A stretch of DNA of 64,000 bases from Haloterrigena alkaliphila (GCF_017352155.2 NZ_CP071462.1:1178001-1242000); one strand, 5' to 3'. Counted from the stretch's first letter, positions 45,991 through 54,960 are shown. A program made the numbers and translations. Notes: a model not told the origin generated them from the letters alone.

Positions 45991-46188
45991 TTAGAATTCG
46001 TGTTCGACGTCCTCCTCGTCGGCTTTCTGGATGATGATCTTGCCGTCCCGGACCCGGACGAAGACCTCGTCACCGATATCCATGCCCGCGACTGCCAGTT
46101 CGTCCTCGTGGAGGTTGAGATGGACGTTGTGGTAGTTACCGTCGTCGTCTTTGGCACCGCTTGGACTCAGCTTCTTTTTCCGTACCAT
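45991..46188 (-). CDS. Small AbrB/SpoVT-like protein
   Basis: This 65-residue protein begins M-V-R-K-K-K-L-S-P-S-G and carries a D-I-G-D-E-V-F-V-R-V-R-D-G-K-I-I-I-Q-K pattern, typical of the swapped-hairpin AbrB fold (L-x-I-G-D-x-V-x-V-x-x-x-D-G-x-I-x-I). The C-terminal E-E-D-V-E-H-E-F is acidic. It probably binds DNA as a dimer. Its promoter region (CTTAAGTATATCC on the minus strand, about 46220) faces that of the MC1 gene. The large palindrome starts 4 nt beyond its stop. Confidence 0.8.
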   Translation of the reverse strand: MVRKKKLSPSGAKDDDGNYHNVHLNLHEDELAVAGMDIGDEVFVRVRDGKIIIQKADEEDVEHEF

Positions 46189-46418
46189 CGCGGGATTCTA
46201 TTCCGAACTTCGCCGTAGGATATACTTAAGTGTTTTCGACGCCTTGACGGATGACCGTACCGGGGGACAGCAGAGAGACCGACGGTGTGAGCGGGTGGAA
46301 AACGAATGCTGCGGAAGAGTTGCGAAGGCGATATACTTAAAGATACCGCCGCAGTCAGTCGGTTTTGGGGGATATCTTTATGTCGGATCGTGTGCTGGAT
46401 TGACACGGAGGCGAAACC
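46189..46418. promoter_or_regulatory. Shared divergent promoter region of the AbrB-like and MC1 genes
   Basis: 230 bases. Minus strand: TTAAGTATATCC near 46219–46230 is TATA-like. Plus strand: ATCTTTATG at about 46374–46382 is TATA-like, about 40 nt before the MC1 ATG. A second ATACTTAAAGATACC motif at about 46331–46345 resembles the minus-strand element. Confidence 0.6.
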
Positions 46419-46727
46419 ATGGTACGCGAAGACGGGAAACGAAACTTTGCACTGCGCGAGTCGTCCGGTGAAGAATCCAGCGTCTTCTCCGGTAACACAC
46501 CCCGGCAGGCTGCCCTCAAGGCGGCCCGGCGGCTCGAGCCCGGCTCGAGCGAGGAATCGGCCGAGCGAGTCGAACTCAAGTTGCGCGAGAAGGGGACCGA
46601 CAAAGTCCACATCTACGACGGCTGGGCCTGGGAGGAGACGGCTCCCGACGACAAACCCGACTGGATGCCAGGCGAGATCACGGAGGCCAACGTCTCGAAG
46701 AAAGGTATCGAACACCTGGACGAGTAA
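46419..46727 (+). CDS. Non-histone chromosomal protein MC1
   Basis: The 102-residue protein matches the MC1 family: N-F-A-L-R-E-S-S-G-E-E-S-S-V-F-S, P-R-Q-A-A-L-K-A-A-R-R-L and K-V-H-I-Y-D-G-W-A-W-E are the characteristic conserved blocks. MC1 binds and sharply bends DNA in the haloarchaeal and methanosarcinal nucleoid. The length is slightly above the classical 93 residues owing to N- and C-terminal acidic residues. A G-rich GGAGGCG precedes the ATG. Confidence 0.95.
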   Translation: MVREDGKRNFALRESSGEESSVFSGNTPRQAALKAARRLEPGSSEESAERVELKLREKGTDKVHIYDGWAWEETAPDDKPDWMPGEITEANVSKKGIEHLDE

Positions 46728-47058
46728 GGAATCGGCCGGAGGTTTTTCTCGTACTCAACCTCGGTAGAGACATTTGTCCACGTATTCAGATTTTTGATTG
46801 TGGTTGTGATGTTCTATCCTCCGGATTGTCGACTCCGTCGGAGTCCTAGAAGGGATATAGTCCGATAGCTATTGCACAGCAGTATTAGGATCGTCTAAGA
46901 AATACGCATATACGGGTTCGAACAGCCAGATTAATTCGTAATATGTGCTTAGACGGAAGTCAAATTCGAGAGAAGGTGAACGATTGTGCTTCCGATTTGC
47001 GTGCGATACGCGGTCCGCAAACGTGCCGTGGCTCGTCGATCGGGGGTGAGGAGATCGC
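46728..47058. other. Intergenic region before narK
   Basis: 331 bases, notably A+T-richer than the surroundings. I see TATA-like sequences but no supported gene. GTCGACTCCGTCGGAGTC near 46827 contains the small palindrome GACTCCGTCGGAGTC. Confidence 0.45.
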
Positions 47059-48396
47059 ATGATCCCCGCGAAGTACAAGAACTTGCTCCTCGCGACGGCG
47101 ATGTTCAACCTCGGCTTCGTGATCTGGTTCTCCTTCGCGCCGTTCACGGGGGAGATCGCAAACGAGTTCGGCCTCTCGGTGCCCCAACTGGGGGTCGTCT
47201 CGAGTGCGGCGGTCATCGCCGTGCCGCTGGGTCGGATCGTCATCGGGCCCCTGACCGACAGGTACGGCGCGCCGGTGACCGCGGGGGGAACGATGCTCCT
47301 CGTCGGAACCTTCGCGATCATCAGCGCGTTCGCACAGACCTACGATGTGTTCACGGCCTCGCGAATCGTCGCCTCGCTAGCGGGGATCACCTTCGTCATC
47401 GGTATCCAGCACGTCTCCGAGTGGTTCGAAGCGGAAAACCTGGGCACTGCGGAGGGGATCTTCGCCGGAATCGGCAACGCCGGCGCGGGACTGGGCGCGT
47501 ACTTCACCCTCCCGCGAATCTTCGGTGAGGGGTACGCCGGGCCGCCGTTCTCGTCGAACTGGCGCGCCGCGTTCTTCTACACCGGCGTGCTCGCCGTCGT
47601 CCTCGGCGTGCTCGCCGTCGTCCTCGGCGTGCTCTACTTCGTCTTCGGCGACGCGGCGAAAAGCGACGCGAAACGCGCGGAGACCCAACAGGGCGTCAGC
47701 CGGGAGCAGTGGTTCTACATCGCGACGCGCCACGGCGCCGTCGTGCTCGCGGTGGCGTACGTCATGACCTTCGGCCTCGAACTGGCGATGAACGGCTGGC
47801 TGGGCACCTACTACCGCGAGGCGTTCGGCCAGAGCGACATCGTGATCGCGGCGACGTTCTCGATCGCGGCCGGGTTGCTCCGCCCGATCGGCGGCTACGT
47901 CAGCGACCTCGTCGCGCGCAAGGAGAAAGACATCCTCCCGGTGTTCACGGGTCGCTACCGCGAGCAGTGGACGTTCGCGACGCTCGTGTTCGTCGTGCTC
48001 GCGATGTTCGGCATGACGGCGGCCGGACTGACCGACAACGTCTACGTCGCCGTCGTCGCCGGCTTCTTCGTCGGCGTCGGGTGTGCGTTCTCCGAGGGTG
48101 CGATCTTCGCGCAGGTGCCCGCGGTATTCCCCGACAACTCGGGGTCGGTCGCCGGCTTCGTCGGCGGAATCGGCTCCTCGGGTGGGTCGATCTACCCGCT
48201 GATCTTCTCCGCGTCGTTCCTGAACATTCACTACGGCTACGCGGTCGTCGGGCTCACGATGGTCCCGATCATCGCCCTTGCCGCGTGGGTCTTCCAGCCC
48301 CACATCGCCGAGCGCGCGACCGAAACCGGCTGGTTCATCTCCGAGAACCCCGCCGCCGTTAACGGAAACAGTCCCGGTCCGACCAGCAACGATTGA
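47059..48396 (+). CDS. narK: Nitrate/nitrite transporter, NNP family
   Basis: The 445-residue membrane protein has about 12 transmembrane helices in the major facilitator fold. Nitrate-porter signature glycines are seen in F-A-G-I-G-N-A-G-A-G-L-G and G-I-G-S-S-G-G-S-I-Y-P-L. P-L-G-R-I-V-I-G-P-L-T-D-R-Y-G is the MFS loop 2–3 motif. No nitrate reductase gene is nearby. A tandem duplication of 21 bp at 47587–47628 doubles seven residues (V-L-A-V-V-L-G) in a transmembrane helix. Function otherwise intact. Confidence 0.9.
   Translation: MIPAKYKNLLLATAMFNLGFVIWFSFAPFTGEIANEFGLSVPQLGVVSSAAVIAVPLGRIVIGPLTDRYGAPVTAGGTMLLVGTFAIISAFAQTYDVFTASRIVASLAGITFVIGIQHVSEWFEAENLGTAEGIFAGIGNAGAGLGAYFTLPRIFGEGYAGPPFSSNWRAAFFYTGVLAVVLGVLAVVLGVLYFVFGDAAKSDAKRAETQQGVSREQWFYIATRHGAVVLAVAYVMTFGLELAMNGWLGTYYREAFGQSDIVIAATFSIAAGLLRPIGGYVSDLVARKEKDILPVFTGRYREQWTFATLVFVVLAMFGMTAAGLTDNVYVAVVAGFFVGVGCAFSEGAIFAQVPAVFPDNSGSVAGFVGGIGSSGGSIYPLIFSASFLNIHYGYAVVGLTMVPIIALAAWVFQPHIAERATETGWFISENPAAVNGNSPGPTSND
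47587..47628 (+). repeat. 21-bp tandem duplication inside narK
   Basis: GTGCTCGCCGTCGTCCTCGG-C occurs twice in direct succession, adding seven residues to a transmembrane helix without breaking the frame. It appears to be a recent slippage or duplication. Confidence 0.9.
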
Positions 48397-48471
48397 CGAG
48401 GGCTCCCGCGACCGTTTCGACGCCGTCGAGACGCTCGAGTCGGTGCTCGCCGATGGGGAACCGTCCCGAGA

Positions 48472-48822
48472 TCACTCGCTCGAGTCGGCGCCGATCGACG
48501 CGAAGTTCTCGACGACGCGGCTCGCGTTCACGTCGGCGAACCCGGACTCGACCTCGGTCCAGCCGAAGTCGGTCTCGAGTCGCTCGCGGAGATCAGCGGT
48601 GTACTCGGGGTGAAACTGCACCGTCCACAGCGGCGCCGTCCGGTGGCGCGTCGCGAACGCGGGGTAGTAGTCGGCCGAGGCGATCACGTCCATCCGGTCG
48701 CCGGGATCGGTGACGACGTCGCCGCGCGTGACGGGAACGACCGACGAGACGCCGTCGAAGAGCGGATCGCCGGCGGGGTAGTCGACGACACGAGTATCGG
48801 CCGCGGTATTCGAAACGGCGCG
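48472..48822 (-). pseudogene. Glutamine amidotransferase fragment (N-terminus missing)
   Basis: The minus-strand frame encodes about 115 residues of a class I glutamine amidotransferase C-terminus: P-L-F-D-G-V-S-S-V, then V-I-A-S-A-D-Y-Y-P-A-F-A, then P-L-W-T-V-Q-F-H-P-E-Y, which holds the catalytic His-x-Glu. The N-terminal half with the Cys nucleophile is absent. It begins immediately after the stop codon of the upstream zinc-binding gene in the same frame, suggesting a deletion. The ATG at 48693 gives 73 residues. Confidence 0.8.
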
Positions 48823-49002
48823 TCACCCGGACGGCGTCCACTCGCAAGTCGTGCCGGTGGCTAACGCCTCCTCCTCGATGTGCGCCGCGAGACAGCCGTA
48901 ATTGCAGAATCGCCCCGTCAGATCATCAGGGGTCCCTTCGCTCACGAATACCGGGTCGTGGCGTTCGACGTCACAGCCGCAGTAGGTGCAGTCAGTCTCC
49001 AT
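48823..49002 (-). CDS. Small zinc-binding protein (TRASH/DUF7576-like)
   Basis: This 59-residue protein has C-T-Y-C-G-C and C-N-Y-G-C with a trailing His, giving a likely zinc site C-x2-C...C-x3-C plus H. F-V-S-E-G-T-P-D-D-L-T-G-R-F-C-N is typical of the family of short haloarchaeal zinc proteins. The start at 49002 removes seven upstream residues (M-T-T-H-W-F-S) that are not typical. The stop runs directly into the amidotransferase fragment. Role unknown. Confidence 0.78.
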   Translation of the reverse strand: METDCTYCGCDVERHDPVFVSEGTPDDLTGRFCNYGCLAAHIEEEALATGTTCEWTPSG

Positions 49003-49079
49003 ACTGAACCAGTGGGTCGTCACCGGGGAAGGCGTTACGCCGTCTCGAGTGAGTCAGTCGGTCGATCCGAACCGCTCGG

Positions 49080-49301
49080 TTACGCGGGACTCGAGGCCGA
49101 CGAGCCGCCGCGGAACAGTTTGAGGACGCCCTGCGCGACCATACCGAGCATCGCCCACTTCCACGCGAGAACGGCAACGACGACCAGCAGGAGTCCCCGC
49201 GTCCTGTTGCCGCTAGCGAACGCCTGCTTCGCGTCCGAGAGGATCGAGACGACCGTCAGCGATCGCGTCGCCTTCGAGCCGAGGAGCTTTTTGAGTACCA
49301 T
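49080..49301 (-). CDS. Short membrane protein
   Basis: The 73-residue protein starts M-V-L-K-K-L-L-G-S-K-A-T-R-S and has one hydrophobic helix (about 37–58: L-L-L-V-V-V-A-V-L-A-W-K-W-A-M). Coding bias is normal. No homologous family is recognised, and it is annotated only because of length, frame and the lack of overlap. Confidence 0.6.
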   Translation of the reverse strand: MVLKKLLGSKATRSLTVVSILSDAKQAFASGNRTRGLLLVVVAVLAWKWAMLGMVAQGVLKLFRGGSSASSPA

Positions 49302-49394
49302 ATCCGTCCTCGGGGGAGCCGACCGAATAACGAGCGTCCCGGCCCGCGCAAGCCTCGAGCGGCCCGTCGGAGCCGCCGATCTCGCGCCGCTCGA

Positions 49395-51089
49395 CTACGC
49401 CGGTCGTCCCATTGTGTACAGGAACAGCGGCGTCTGTCCAGTGGCCCGCGGCGCGAAGAAGTCGGTCACGACGTCGTCGTAGAAGGTCAGTCCCGTCCCG
49501 CCCAGCCTCAGGTGAGCGTAGGTCCCCAGATACAGCCGTCCCGCAGTCAGCGCGGCCTCGAGTTGCGCCGCGCGGTAGCCGCGGTCGCCGAACGAGTCGA
49601 CGATCTCCTCGAGGTCCGTGAGGAAATAGACGCAGACCGCCGCGTCGCCGGCCAGCCGCTGGTCCAACGCGAGGTGGCTCGCCTCTTGCCGGAATTCGCC
49701 CGCCCGGAGTCGCTCGAGTTCGCCCCCGTCGGGGTGGTAGTGGTAGGTGCCGGCCTCGAGACCGTCGACGCCGTTGACGATCAGGTAGGCGTCGCAGAAC
49801 GACAGCGGCGGATCGTCGTCCCGGCTCGCGTGTCGCTGCTCGCTCGCGGTTTCACCGCTCGCTTTACCGTGGCCCTCGCTTCGCTCGGACCCCGCGACTC
49901 CCGCTCGCTCTTCCGAGACCTCACGTCGTTCGGCCTCGCGACGAACGTCAATCGGCACGCCACGGACGGCCCGATCGAGCACAGTCGACAGCTTCCGGAA
50001 ACTGATCGGATCACGCTCGTACTCGCGACAGGAGCCCCGCCGTCGGATCGTTCGGTGCAGCGGCCGACTCGAGGCCGTCTCCGGGCCGACCGGCTCGAGC
50101 GGAACGCGCTCGCCGTCGCCGGGGTCGCGAGTCCCGATCGGTCGGTGTGCCGTCGGTCCGCCAGTGCGCCACGCGTCGGCGGCGGCGCCGTCCTTGAGCA
50201 CGCCGGCTCGCCACGCCTCGTGGATCAGCGGGAACTCTTTCTCGTTCGATGAGAGGGGGTCGGTGTCAGGATCGATCGGATCAATATCGGCGCTCGTCTC
50301 GTCCGAAAGAGGCTCGCCGGCGCCGATCGGCACGATCTCGAGGGGCGCCTCGCGCTCGGGATCGACGCCGAGCAGGTCGGCGACGGGCCGGTCGGCGAAG
50401 CCGGTGATGACCTCCGCGCGGTAGTCCAGCGCGTGGGCGACCGCGAGCAGGTTCGCCAGCGTCGTCCCCGAGTCCCAGAAGGCATGGCGGAAGGTTCGCT
50501 CCTCGTATTTCCACGCGTTGCGCCACCACGTCGAGGTCGCGACGACCGACAGCGGGGCGTCGGCGACGGCATCGTACTCGGTGGCGGCCACGAGGACGCC
50601 GCGGTAGTCGCCCTCGCGGAGGACGTCCAGCGAGCACGTTCGGGGATCAAAGTGGTAGACGCCGGCCTCGAGCGATTCGGTGGTCGCAGTGTCCGACTCG
50701 CCGCCCTCGAGGTCCCCACAGACGACGTAGAGATCGACGTGATAGAGCGCACCGGTGGTCGCCGCGGCGCGGAACAACTTCGTCCGGTTGCGCAGTTCGA
50801 TCTCCTTGGTGATCCCCGCGGCGTAGTAACAGAGGGTCGTGACCGTCTCGAGGTCCGGTGCTCGATCGTGTCCGCGACTCGGTTCCCCGTCCGGCGTCGA
50901 CTCGGCGACCGCCGACAGCGCGGGCTGCTGGGGCGGTCGAATCCGCTCGGCGAGCGGTCTCGTCGGCAGGTCGACGTACTCCTTGTACGGCGTCGGTTTG
51001 TTGTCGAAGTCTAATCCCTTACTCCCCTCGCGGACGCTTCTGGGGGAGTGCTTCGTCCGTTCGTGGTACTCGAGCGCCCCGGTCGGCAT
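49395..51089 (-). CDS. SagB/ThcOx-type FMN oxidoreductase with two nitroreductase-like halves
   Basis: This 564-residue protein opens A-L-E-Y-H-E-R-T-K-H-S and D-L-P-T-R-P, the start of the SagB/ThcOx family of FMN-dependent azoline dehydrogenases. Two copies of a nitroreductase-like segment are visible: F-H-A-F/R-H-A-F-W-D-S-G-T in the first, and R-R-G-S-C-R-E-Y-E-R-D in the second. The start at 51089 (second Met) is preferred. An in-frame insertion near residues 355–400 is rich in Ser, Glu and Arg and repeats S-E-R-S-E/S-E-Q-R. No cyclodehydratase or peptide precursor is nearby, so a link to peptide modification is not supported. Confidence 0.82.
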   Translation of the reverse strand: MPTGALEYHERTKHSPRSVREGSKGLDFDNKPTPYKEYVDLPTRPLAERIRPPQQPALSAVAESTPDGEPSRGHDRAPDLETVTTLCYYAAGITKEIELRNRTKLFRAAATTGALYHVDLYVVCGDLEGGESDTATTESLEAGVYHFDPRTCSLDVLREGDYRGVLVAATEYDAVADAPLSVVATSTWWRNAWKYEERTFRHAFWDSGTTLANLLAVAHALDYRAEVITGFADRPVADLLGVDPEREAPLEIVPIGAGEPLSDETSADIDPIDPDTDPLSSNEKEFPLIHEAWRAGVLKDGAAADAWRTGGPTAHRPIGTRDPGDGERVPLEPVGPETASSRPLHRTIRRRGSCREYERDPISFRKLSTVLDRAVRGVPIDVRREAERREVSEERAGVAGSERSEGHGKASGETASEQRHASRDDDPPLSFCDAYLIVNGVDGLEAGTYHYHPDGGELERLRAGEFRQEASHLALDQRLAGDAAVCVYFLTDLEEIVDSFGDRGYRAAQLEAALTAGRLYLGTYAHLRLGGTGLTFYDDVVTDFFAPRATGQTPLFLYTMGRPA

Positions 51090-51170
51090 GCGCAGGGCTA
51101 CCACGGCGATCACGAAAAACCCGGGCGGGAGGTTTTTCTCGCTCCGGTTTGATACGACCCTCGAGAAGCA

Positions 51171-53243
51171 ATGGACCTCGAGACGATCCCGGGCGTGGGC
51201 GAAAAGACCGCCCGGGCGCTGGAAGCGCTCGACGACCCCGAGCGCGCGCTACGGCGAGGCGACGTCGCGACGATCGCGACGGCACCGGGGATCACCCAGG
51301 GGCGGGCAGCCCGCATCGCGCGCGGCGCGATCCGCCAGGAACACGACGACCCCGGCGGCTTCCTCGCGACCGACCGCGCCCGCGAGGTCTACCGGGACGT
51401 CCTCGCGCTGCTCAAAGAGCGGACGGTCACCGACTACGCCGCCCAGCGACTCGAGACGATCTACCCGAGTCCGCGCCGCTCGCGCATCGAGGAAGTGCAG
51501 GCCTTCGCCGACGAGGCGCTCGAGCGCGAGTACGACGACGACGTGCTCGAGGCCCTCGAGGGGCTCGAACCCCTCCGGAACCCGGGCGACGTCCACGTGC
51601 GCGAGCGCTGTCTGGCGACGACGGACGCCGAGCGCTACAGCGAGGCGAAAGAAGCGATCCCGGAACTCTCCGTCGAAATCGTCGAGGACGCGCAGGGACT
51701 GGCCGAACTCGCGCGCGGGTACTCCACGGTGATCGCGCTCGACGAATCCTTCGCCGGCGTCACCCTCGAGGGAGACGTGCAGGTCGAGCCCGACGCGCTC
51801 GAGACCCCCGCCGAGGTCGTCCCAGAGCGGCCGCTGGCCTTCTTCGCGCGCAATCGGGACCGCCTGCAGGCGGCCGTCGAGGTCCATCAGGCCGCGGGAT
51901 TAGAGCCCGCTTGCGACCTCGACGCGCTCGAGGACGGCCTCTCGCGGCTCGACGAGGACGGCACCGTCGCGGGCGACGACGAACTCGACCGGCTGACGAC
52001 GGCGGTCGACGACCTCGATGCGGCGGCGAGCGCGGCCGAGAGCGTCGCGAACGACCGCTTGCGGGAGGCGATCCGCGAGCAGGACGTCACCATCGAGGGC
52101 TCGGATCTGCTCTCGCTGGTCGAACGCGGCGCGGGCGTCGACTCCCTCCTGTCCCGCGAACTGGCCGACGAGTACGCCGCGGCCGTCGAGGCCGCGCGGG
52201 ATCACCTCGCCGACGCGCTCGACCTCGATCAGGGGGAGAGCGAGATCGCCCGGCGGGCGTTCAGCGACGAACCGACGTTCCCGGTCGAACGCGACGAGGC
52301 GGTCGTCTCCCGGCTGCGCGAGGAGATGACGGCAGCGAAGGAACGCCGCGCCGGCCGGCTCAAACGCGAACTCGCGGCGGAGCTGGCCGACCAGCGCGAG
52401 GGGGCCCGAGAGCTGGTGCGGGACGCCCTCGAGTTGGACGTCGAACTCGCCGTCGCCCGCTTCGCCCGAGAGTTCGAGTGTACGATGCCGGAGTTCGTGG
52501 AGAGCGAGGCGCCACGCGCCTCGGAAGGCGAACTCGACGACGCGGCCGATTCCGCCGGCTTCGCCATCGACGGCGGCCAGTCGCCGCTGCTGGACGAACC
52601 GCTCGAGGCCATCGACCCCGTCGACTACGAGGTCGCGGGGGTGGCGCTACTCTCGGGGGTGAACAGCGGCGGAAAAACCTCGACGCTGGATCTGGTCGCC
52701 AGCGTCGTCGTGCTGGCCCACATGGGCCTGCCCGTTCCCGCCGAGCGCGTGCGCTTACAGCGGTTCGACGACCTCCACTACCACGCCAAGACCCAGGGGA
52801 CGCTCGACGCGGGCGCCTTCGAGTCGACGGTGCGGGAGTTCGCCGACCTCGCGCAGGGCGGCGAGGGCTCGCTCGTGCTGGTCGACGAACTCGAGAGCAT
52901 CACCGAACCCGGGGCCTCCGCGAAGATCATCGCCGGCATCCTCGAGGCGCTCTCGGAGAACGGCGCGACGGGCGTCTTCGTTTCCCACCTCGCAGGCGAG
53001 ATCCGCGAGATGGCCGACTACGACGTGACCGTCGACGGTATCGAAGCCGTCGGCCTCGTGGACGGCGAACTCGAGGTGAACCGCTCGCCCGTCAAGGACC
53101 ACCTCGCCCGATCGACGCCCGAACTGATCGTCGAGAAACTGGCCGGCGAGGCCCGGGACGAGGCGGTGGCGGCCAACGGTGGCGCACCCGAGGGCGACCC
53201 GGAACCCGTCTTCTACGACCGCCTGCTCGAGAAGTTCGAGTGA
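51171..53243 (+). CDS. MutS-like ATPase with N-terminal helix-hairpin-helix
   Basis: A 690-residue protein. Residues 1–60 hold HhH motifs (I-P-G-V-G-E-K-T-A-R-A and I-T-Q-G-R-A-A-R-I). A long helical clamp (about 250–420) contains R-L-K-R-E-L-A-A-E-L. The ATPase domain has Walker A G-V-N-S-G-G-K-T-S near 497 and Walker B S-L-V-L-V-D-E-L near 570, then V-F-V-S-H-L. The mismatch-recognition domain of MutS1 is absent and no Smr domain is visible. It matches the archaeal MutS-related (MutS5/MutS2-like) group, which acts on recombination or other DNA structures. Divergent from the SagB gene. Confidence 0.9.
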   Translation: MDLETIPGVGEKTARALEALDDPERALRRGDVATIATAPGITQGRAARIARGAIRQEHDDPGGFLATDRAREVYRDVLALLKERTVTDYAAQRLETIYPSPRRSRIEEVQAFADEALEREYDDDVLEALEGLEPLRNPGDVHVRERCLATTDAERYSEAKEAIPELSVEIVEDAQGLAELARGYSTVIALDESFAGVTLEGDVQVEPDALETPAEVVPERPLAFFARNRDRLQAAVEVHQAAGLEPACDLDALEDGLSRLDEDGTVAGDDELDRLTTAVDDLDAAASAAESVANDRLREAIREQDVTIEGSDLLSLVERGAGVDSLLSRELADEYAAAVEAARDHLADALDLDQGESEIARRAFSDEPTFPVERDEAVVSRLREEMTAAKERRAGRLKRELAAELADQREGARELVRDALELDVELAVARFAREFECTMPEFVESEAPRASEGELDDAADSAGFAIDGGQSPLLDEPLEAIDPVDYEVAGVALLSGVNSGGKTSTLDLVASVVVLAHMGLPVPAERVRLQRFDDLHYHAKTQGTLDAGAFESTVREFADLAQGGEGSLVLVDELESITEPGASAKIIAGILEALSENGATGVFVSHLAGEIREMADYDVTVDGIEAVGLVDGELEVNRSPVKDHLARSTPELIVEKLAGEARDEAVAANGGAPEGDPEPVFYDRLLEKFE

Positions 53244-53592
53244 GACCCGCGCCGCGACCCTTCCGCTTCCAGCAGCTATTTACTGGTCTGTCCGAACACG
53301 TCATTCGTGAACTGTTCGCAAATAGGTGGGCAGTGGCGTGTGTCGTTCGATCGGACGGAGATGCGCGTGAACGCGTTCGAAGATCGACGGCTCCGTCGAC
53401 GCCGAACGCGTCACCGAGCGGCGCGAACGTCGCGAGTGTCGCAAGCGTCACGTGGGCAAGCGTCACGTGGGCAAGCGTCACGTGGGCAAGCGTCACGTGG
53501 GCAGGCGTCACGTGGGCAAGCGTCATGTGGAGCGCCGCATCCGTTCCGGCCGACGAGCGACGGCATCTCGAGCGTGGCGGCCGCGACCCCGT
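53244..53592. other. Gap before the MFS gene with a tandem repeat
   Basis: 349 bases. Its notable content is the 15-bp tandem array at 53446–53530. The frames here are Arg- or Lys-rich and not gene-like. No clear TATA box was found near 53593. Confidence 0.4.
53446..53530. repeat. 15-bp tandem repeat with a CACGTG palindrome
   Basis: The unit CGTCACGTGGGCAAG repeats at 53446, 53461, 53476, 53491 (one change), 53506 and 53521 (degenerate). Each unit contains CACGTG. It lies about 65 nt upstream of the MFS gene start. In frame it would read as G-K-R-H-V repeats. Confidence 0.93.
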
Positions 53593-54795
53593 ATGAGCCG
53601 TAGCGCGGATCTCACCGGCGATCCGAAGCTGTACGCCGTCCTCGGGCTCGCCGGGATGGGCGTCTTCGCGAGCACGCTGGTCTCGCCGGCGCTGCCCGGG
53701 ATGGCCGCGGCCTTCGAACTGACGGAGGCGCGGGTCGGGCTGGTGATGACGTCGTTCTTCCTCACCGCGGTCGTCGCGATTCCGATCGTCGGCTCGCTGG
53801 CGGACGTGGTGGGCCGGCGCGCGGTGTTTCTCACGTCGTTGGTCGTCTTCGGCCTCGCGGGCGTCCTCATCGGTTTCGTCGACGCCTTCGGCGCGATTCT
53901 CCTGCTGCGGGCGATTCAAGGGTGTGCGTTTCCCGGCCTGCTGCCGATGTCGATCACGCTGATCGGCGACCTCTACGAGGGGCGGGTCGCGACGACGGCG
54001 CAGGGATTTCTGACGAGCGTCACCGGGCTGGTCGGCGTCGTCTCCCCGCTCCTGTCCGGCGCGCTGGTCGACGTCTCCTGGCGACTCCCCTTCGGCATCT
54101 ACGCCCTGTCGTTCGTCGCGTTCGGGGTCTGTTACCGGTGGCTCCCGGAACCGCAAGCAGCGCCGGCGACGGACGGTGGACTATCGAGATCGATCCTCCC
54201 TTCGCCGTCGCGGTTCCTCGAGATGGGCCGCGAGGTCCGCGACGCCCTCTCCGTCGAGGCGCGGGTCGTCATCGTCGGCGTCGTCGTCCTCTTTCTCGTT
54301 CGGTACGCGCTCTTCACGTTCATGCCGCTGTACGCGGTCACCGTCCTCGGCGCCAGCGAACTGCTCGGCGGCGTCACCGTCGCCGTGCTGGGACTCGGCC
54401 GACTGGTCGTCGCGCCCTCGGCGGGCCGCCTCGCCGCCCGGTTCGGCCGACCGCCCCTCCTCGTCGGGAGCCTCGTCCTGTTCGGGGTCGGCACCGCGGC
54501 GCTGCTCTTGACGCTCGAGCCGTGGCTCGTCGTCGCCATCCTCGGGATCGCCAGCGTCGGCGACGGCCTGTTCGATCCGATCGCCAACGACGTCGTCACC
54601 GCGACCGCGGCCCCGGACGTCCGCGGCCGCGTCGTCAGCGTCCTCGAGGTCGGCAAGACCGGCGCCATCTCGCTGTCGCCGATCGCGTTCGGCCTGCTCC
54701 TCTCCGCGAGTTCCTATTCGGTGTTGTTCGCGACGGGCGGCGCCCTCGCCGTCCTCACGGCGGGGCTCGTCGGCGCGGTGCTCACCGACCGCTGA
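53593..54795 (+). CDS. Major facilitator superfamily transporter
   Basis: The 400-residue permease has 12 hydrophobic helices and the MFS loop motif G-S-L-A-D-V-V-G-R-R (about 71–80). A-F-P-G-L-L-P-M-S and R-L-A-A-R-F-G-R mark the second half. It belongs to the drug/metabolite efflux type in layout; the substrate cannot be told. The promoter region contains the 15-bp CACGTG array, which could influence its expression. No adjacent regulator gene is present. Confidence 0.88.
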   Translation: MSRSADLTGDPKLYAVLGLAGMGVFASTLVSPALPGMAAAFELTEARVGLVMTSFFLTAVVAIPIVGSLADVVGRRAVFLTSLVVFGLAGVLIGFVDAFGAILLLRAIQGCAFPGLLPMSITLIGDLYEGRVATTAQGFLTSVTGLVGVVSPLLSGALVDVSWRLPFGIYALSFVAFGVCYRWLPEPQAAPATDGGLSRSILPSPSRFLEMGREVRDALSVEARVVIVGVVVLFLVRYALFTFMPLYAVTVLGASELLGGVTVAVLGLGRLVVAPSAGRLAARFGRPPLLVGSLVLFGVGTAALLLTLEPWLVVAILGIASVGDGLFDPIANDVVTATAAPDVRGRVVSVLEVGKTGAISLSPIAFGLLLSASSYSVLFATGGALAVLTAGLVGAVLTDR

Positions 54796-54960
54796 TCGAC
54801 GGACGGTCGCTACTCACCGACCGGTAATCGACGGTCGATCGCGGCCGTTGGGCGGTGCTGGTCGTTCGAATCCGCGGTCCGGAATCCGACCCTCCGACGA
54901 GGTCGCGACCCGCACTATGCAAGTGAAACGTCTACCGGCGTCCTCGCGCGATGGTGTGGT

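Noticed and set aside
49395-51089. SagB-type protein as part of a peptide-modification cluster
   Set aside because: No cyclodehydratase, precursor peptide or exporter is adjacent. The neighbours are a zinc protein and a MutS-like ATPase.
50858-53596. A 912-codon plus-strand frame
   Set aside because: It runs through the SagB gene antisense and the MutS-like gene out of frame, with Arg-rich composition.
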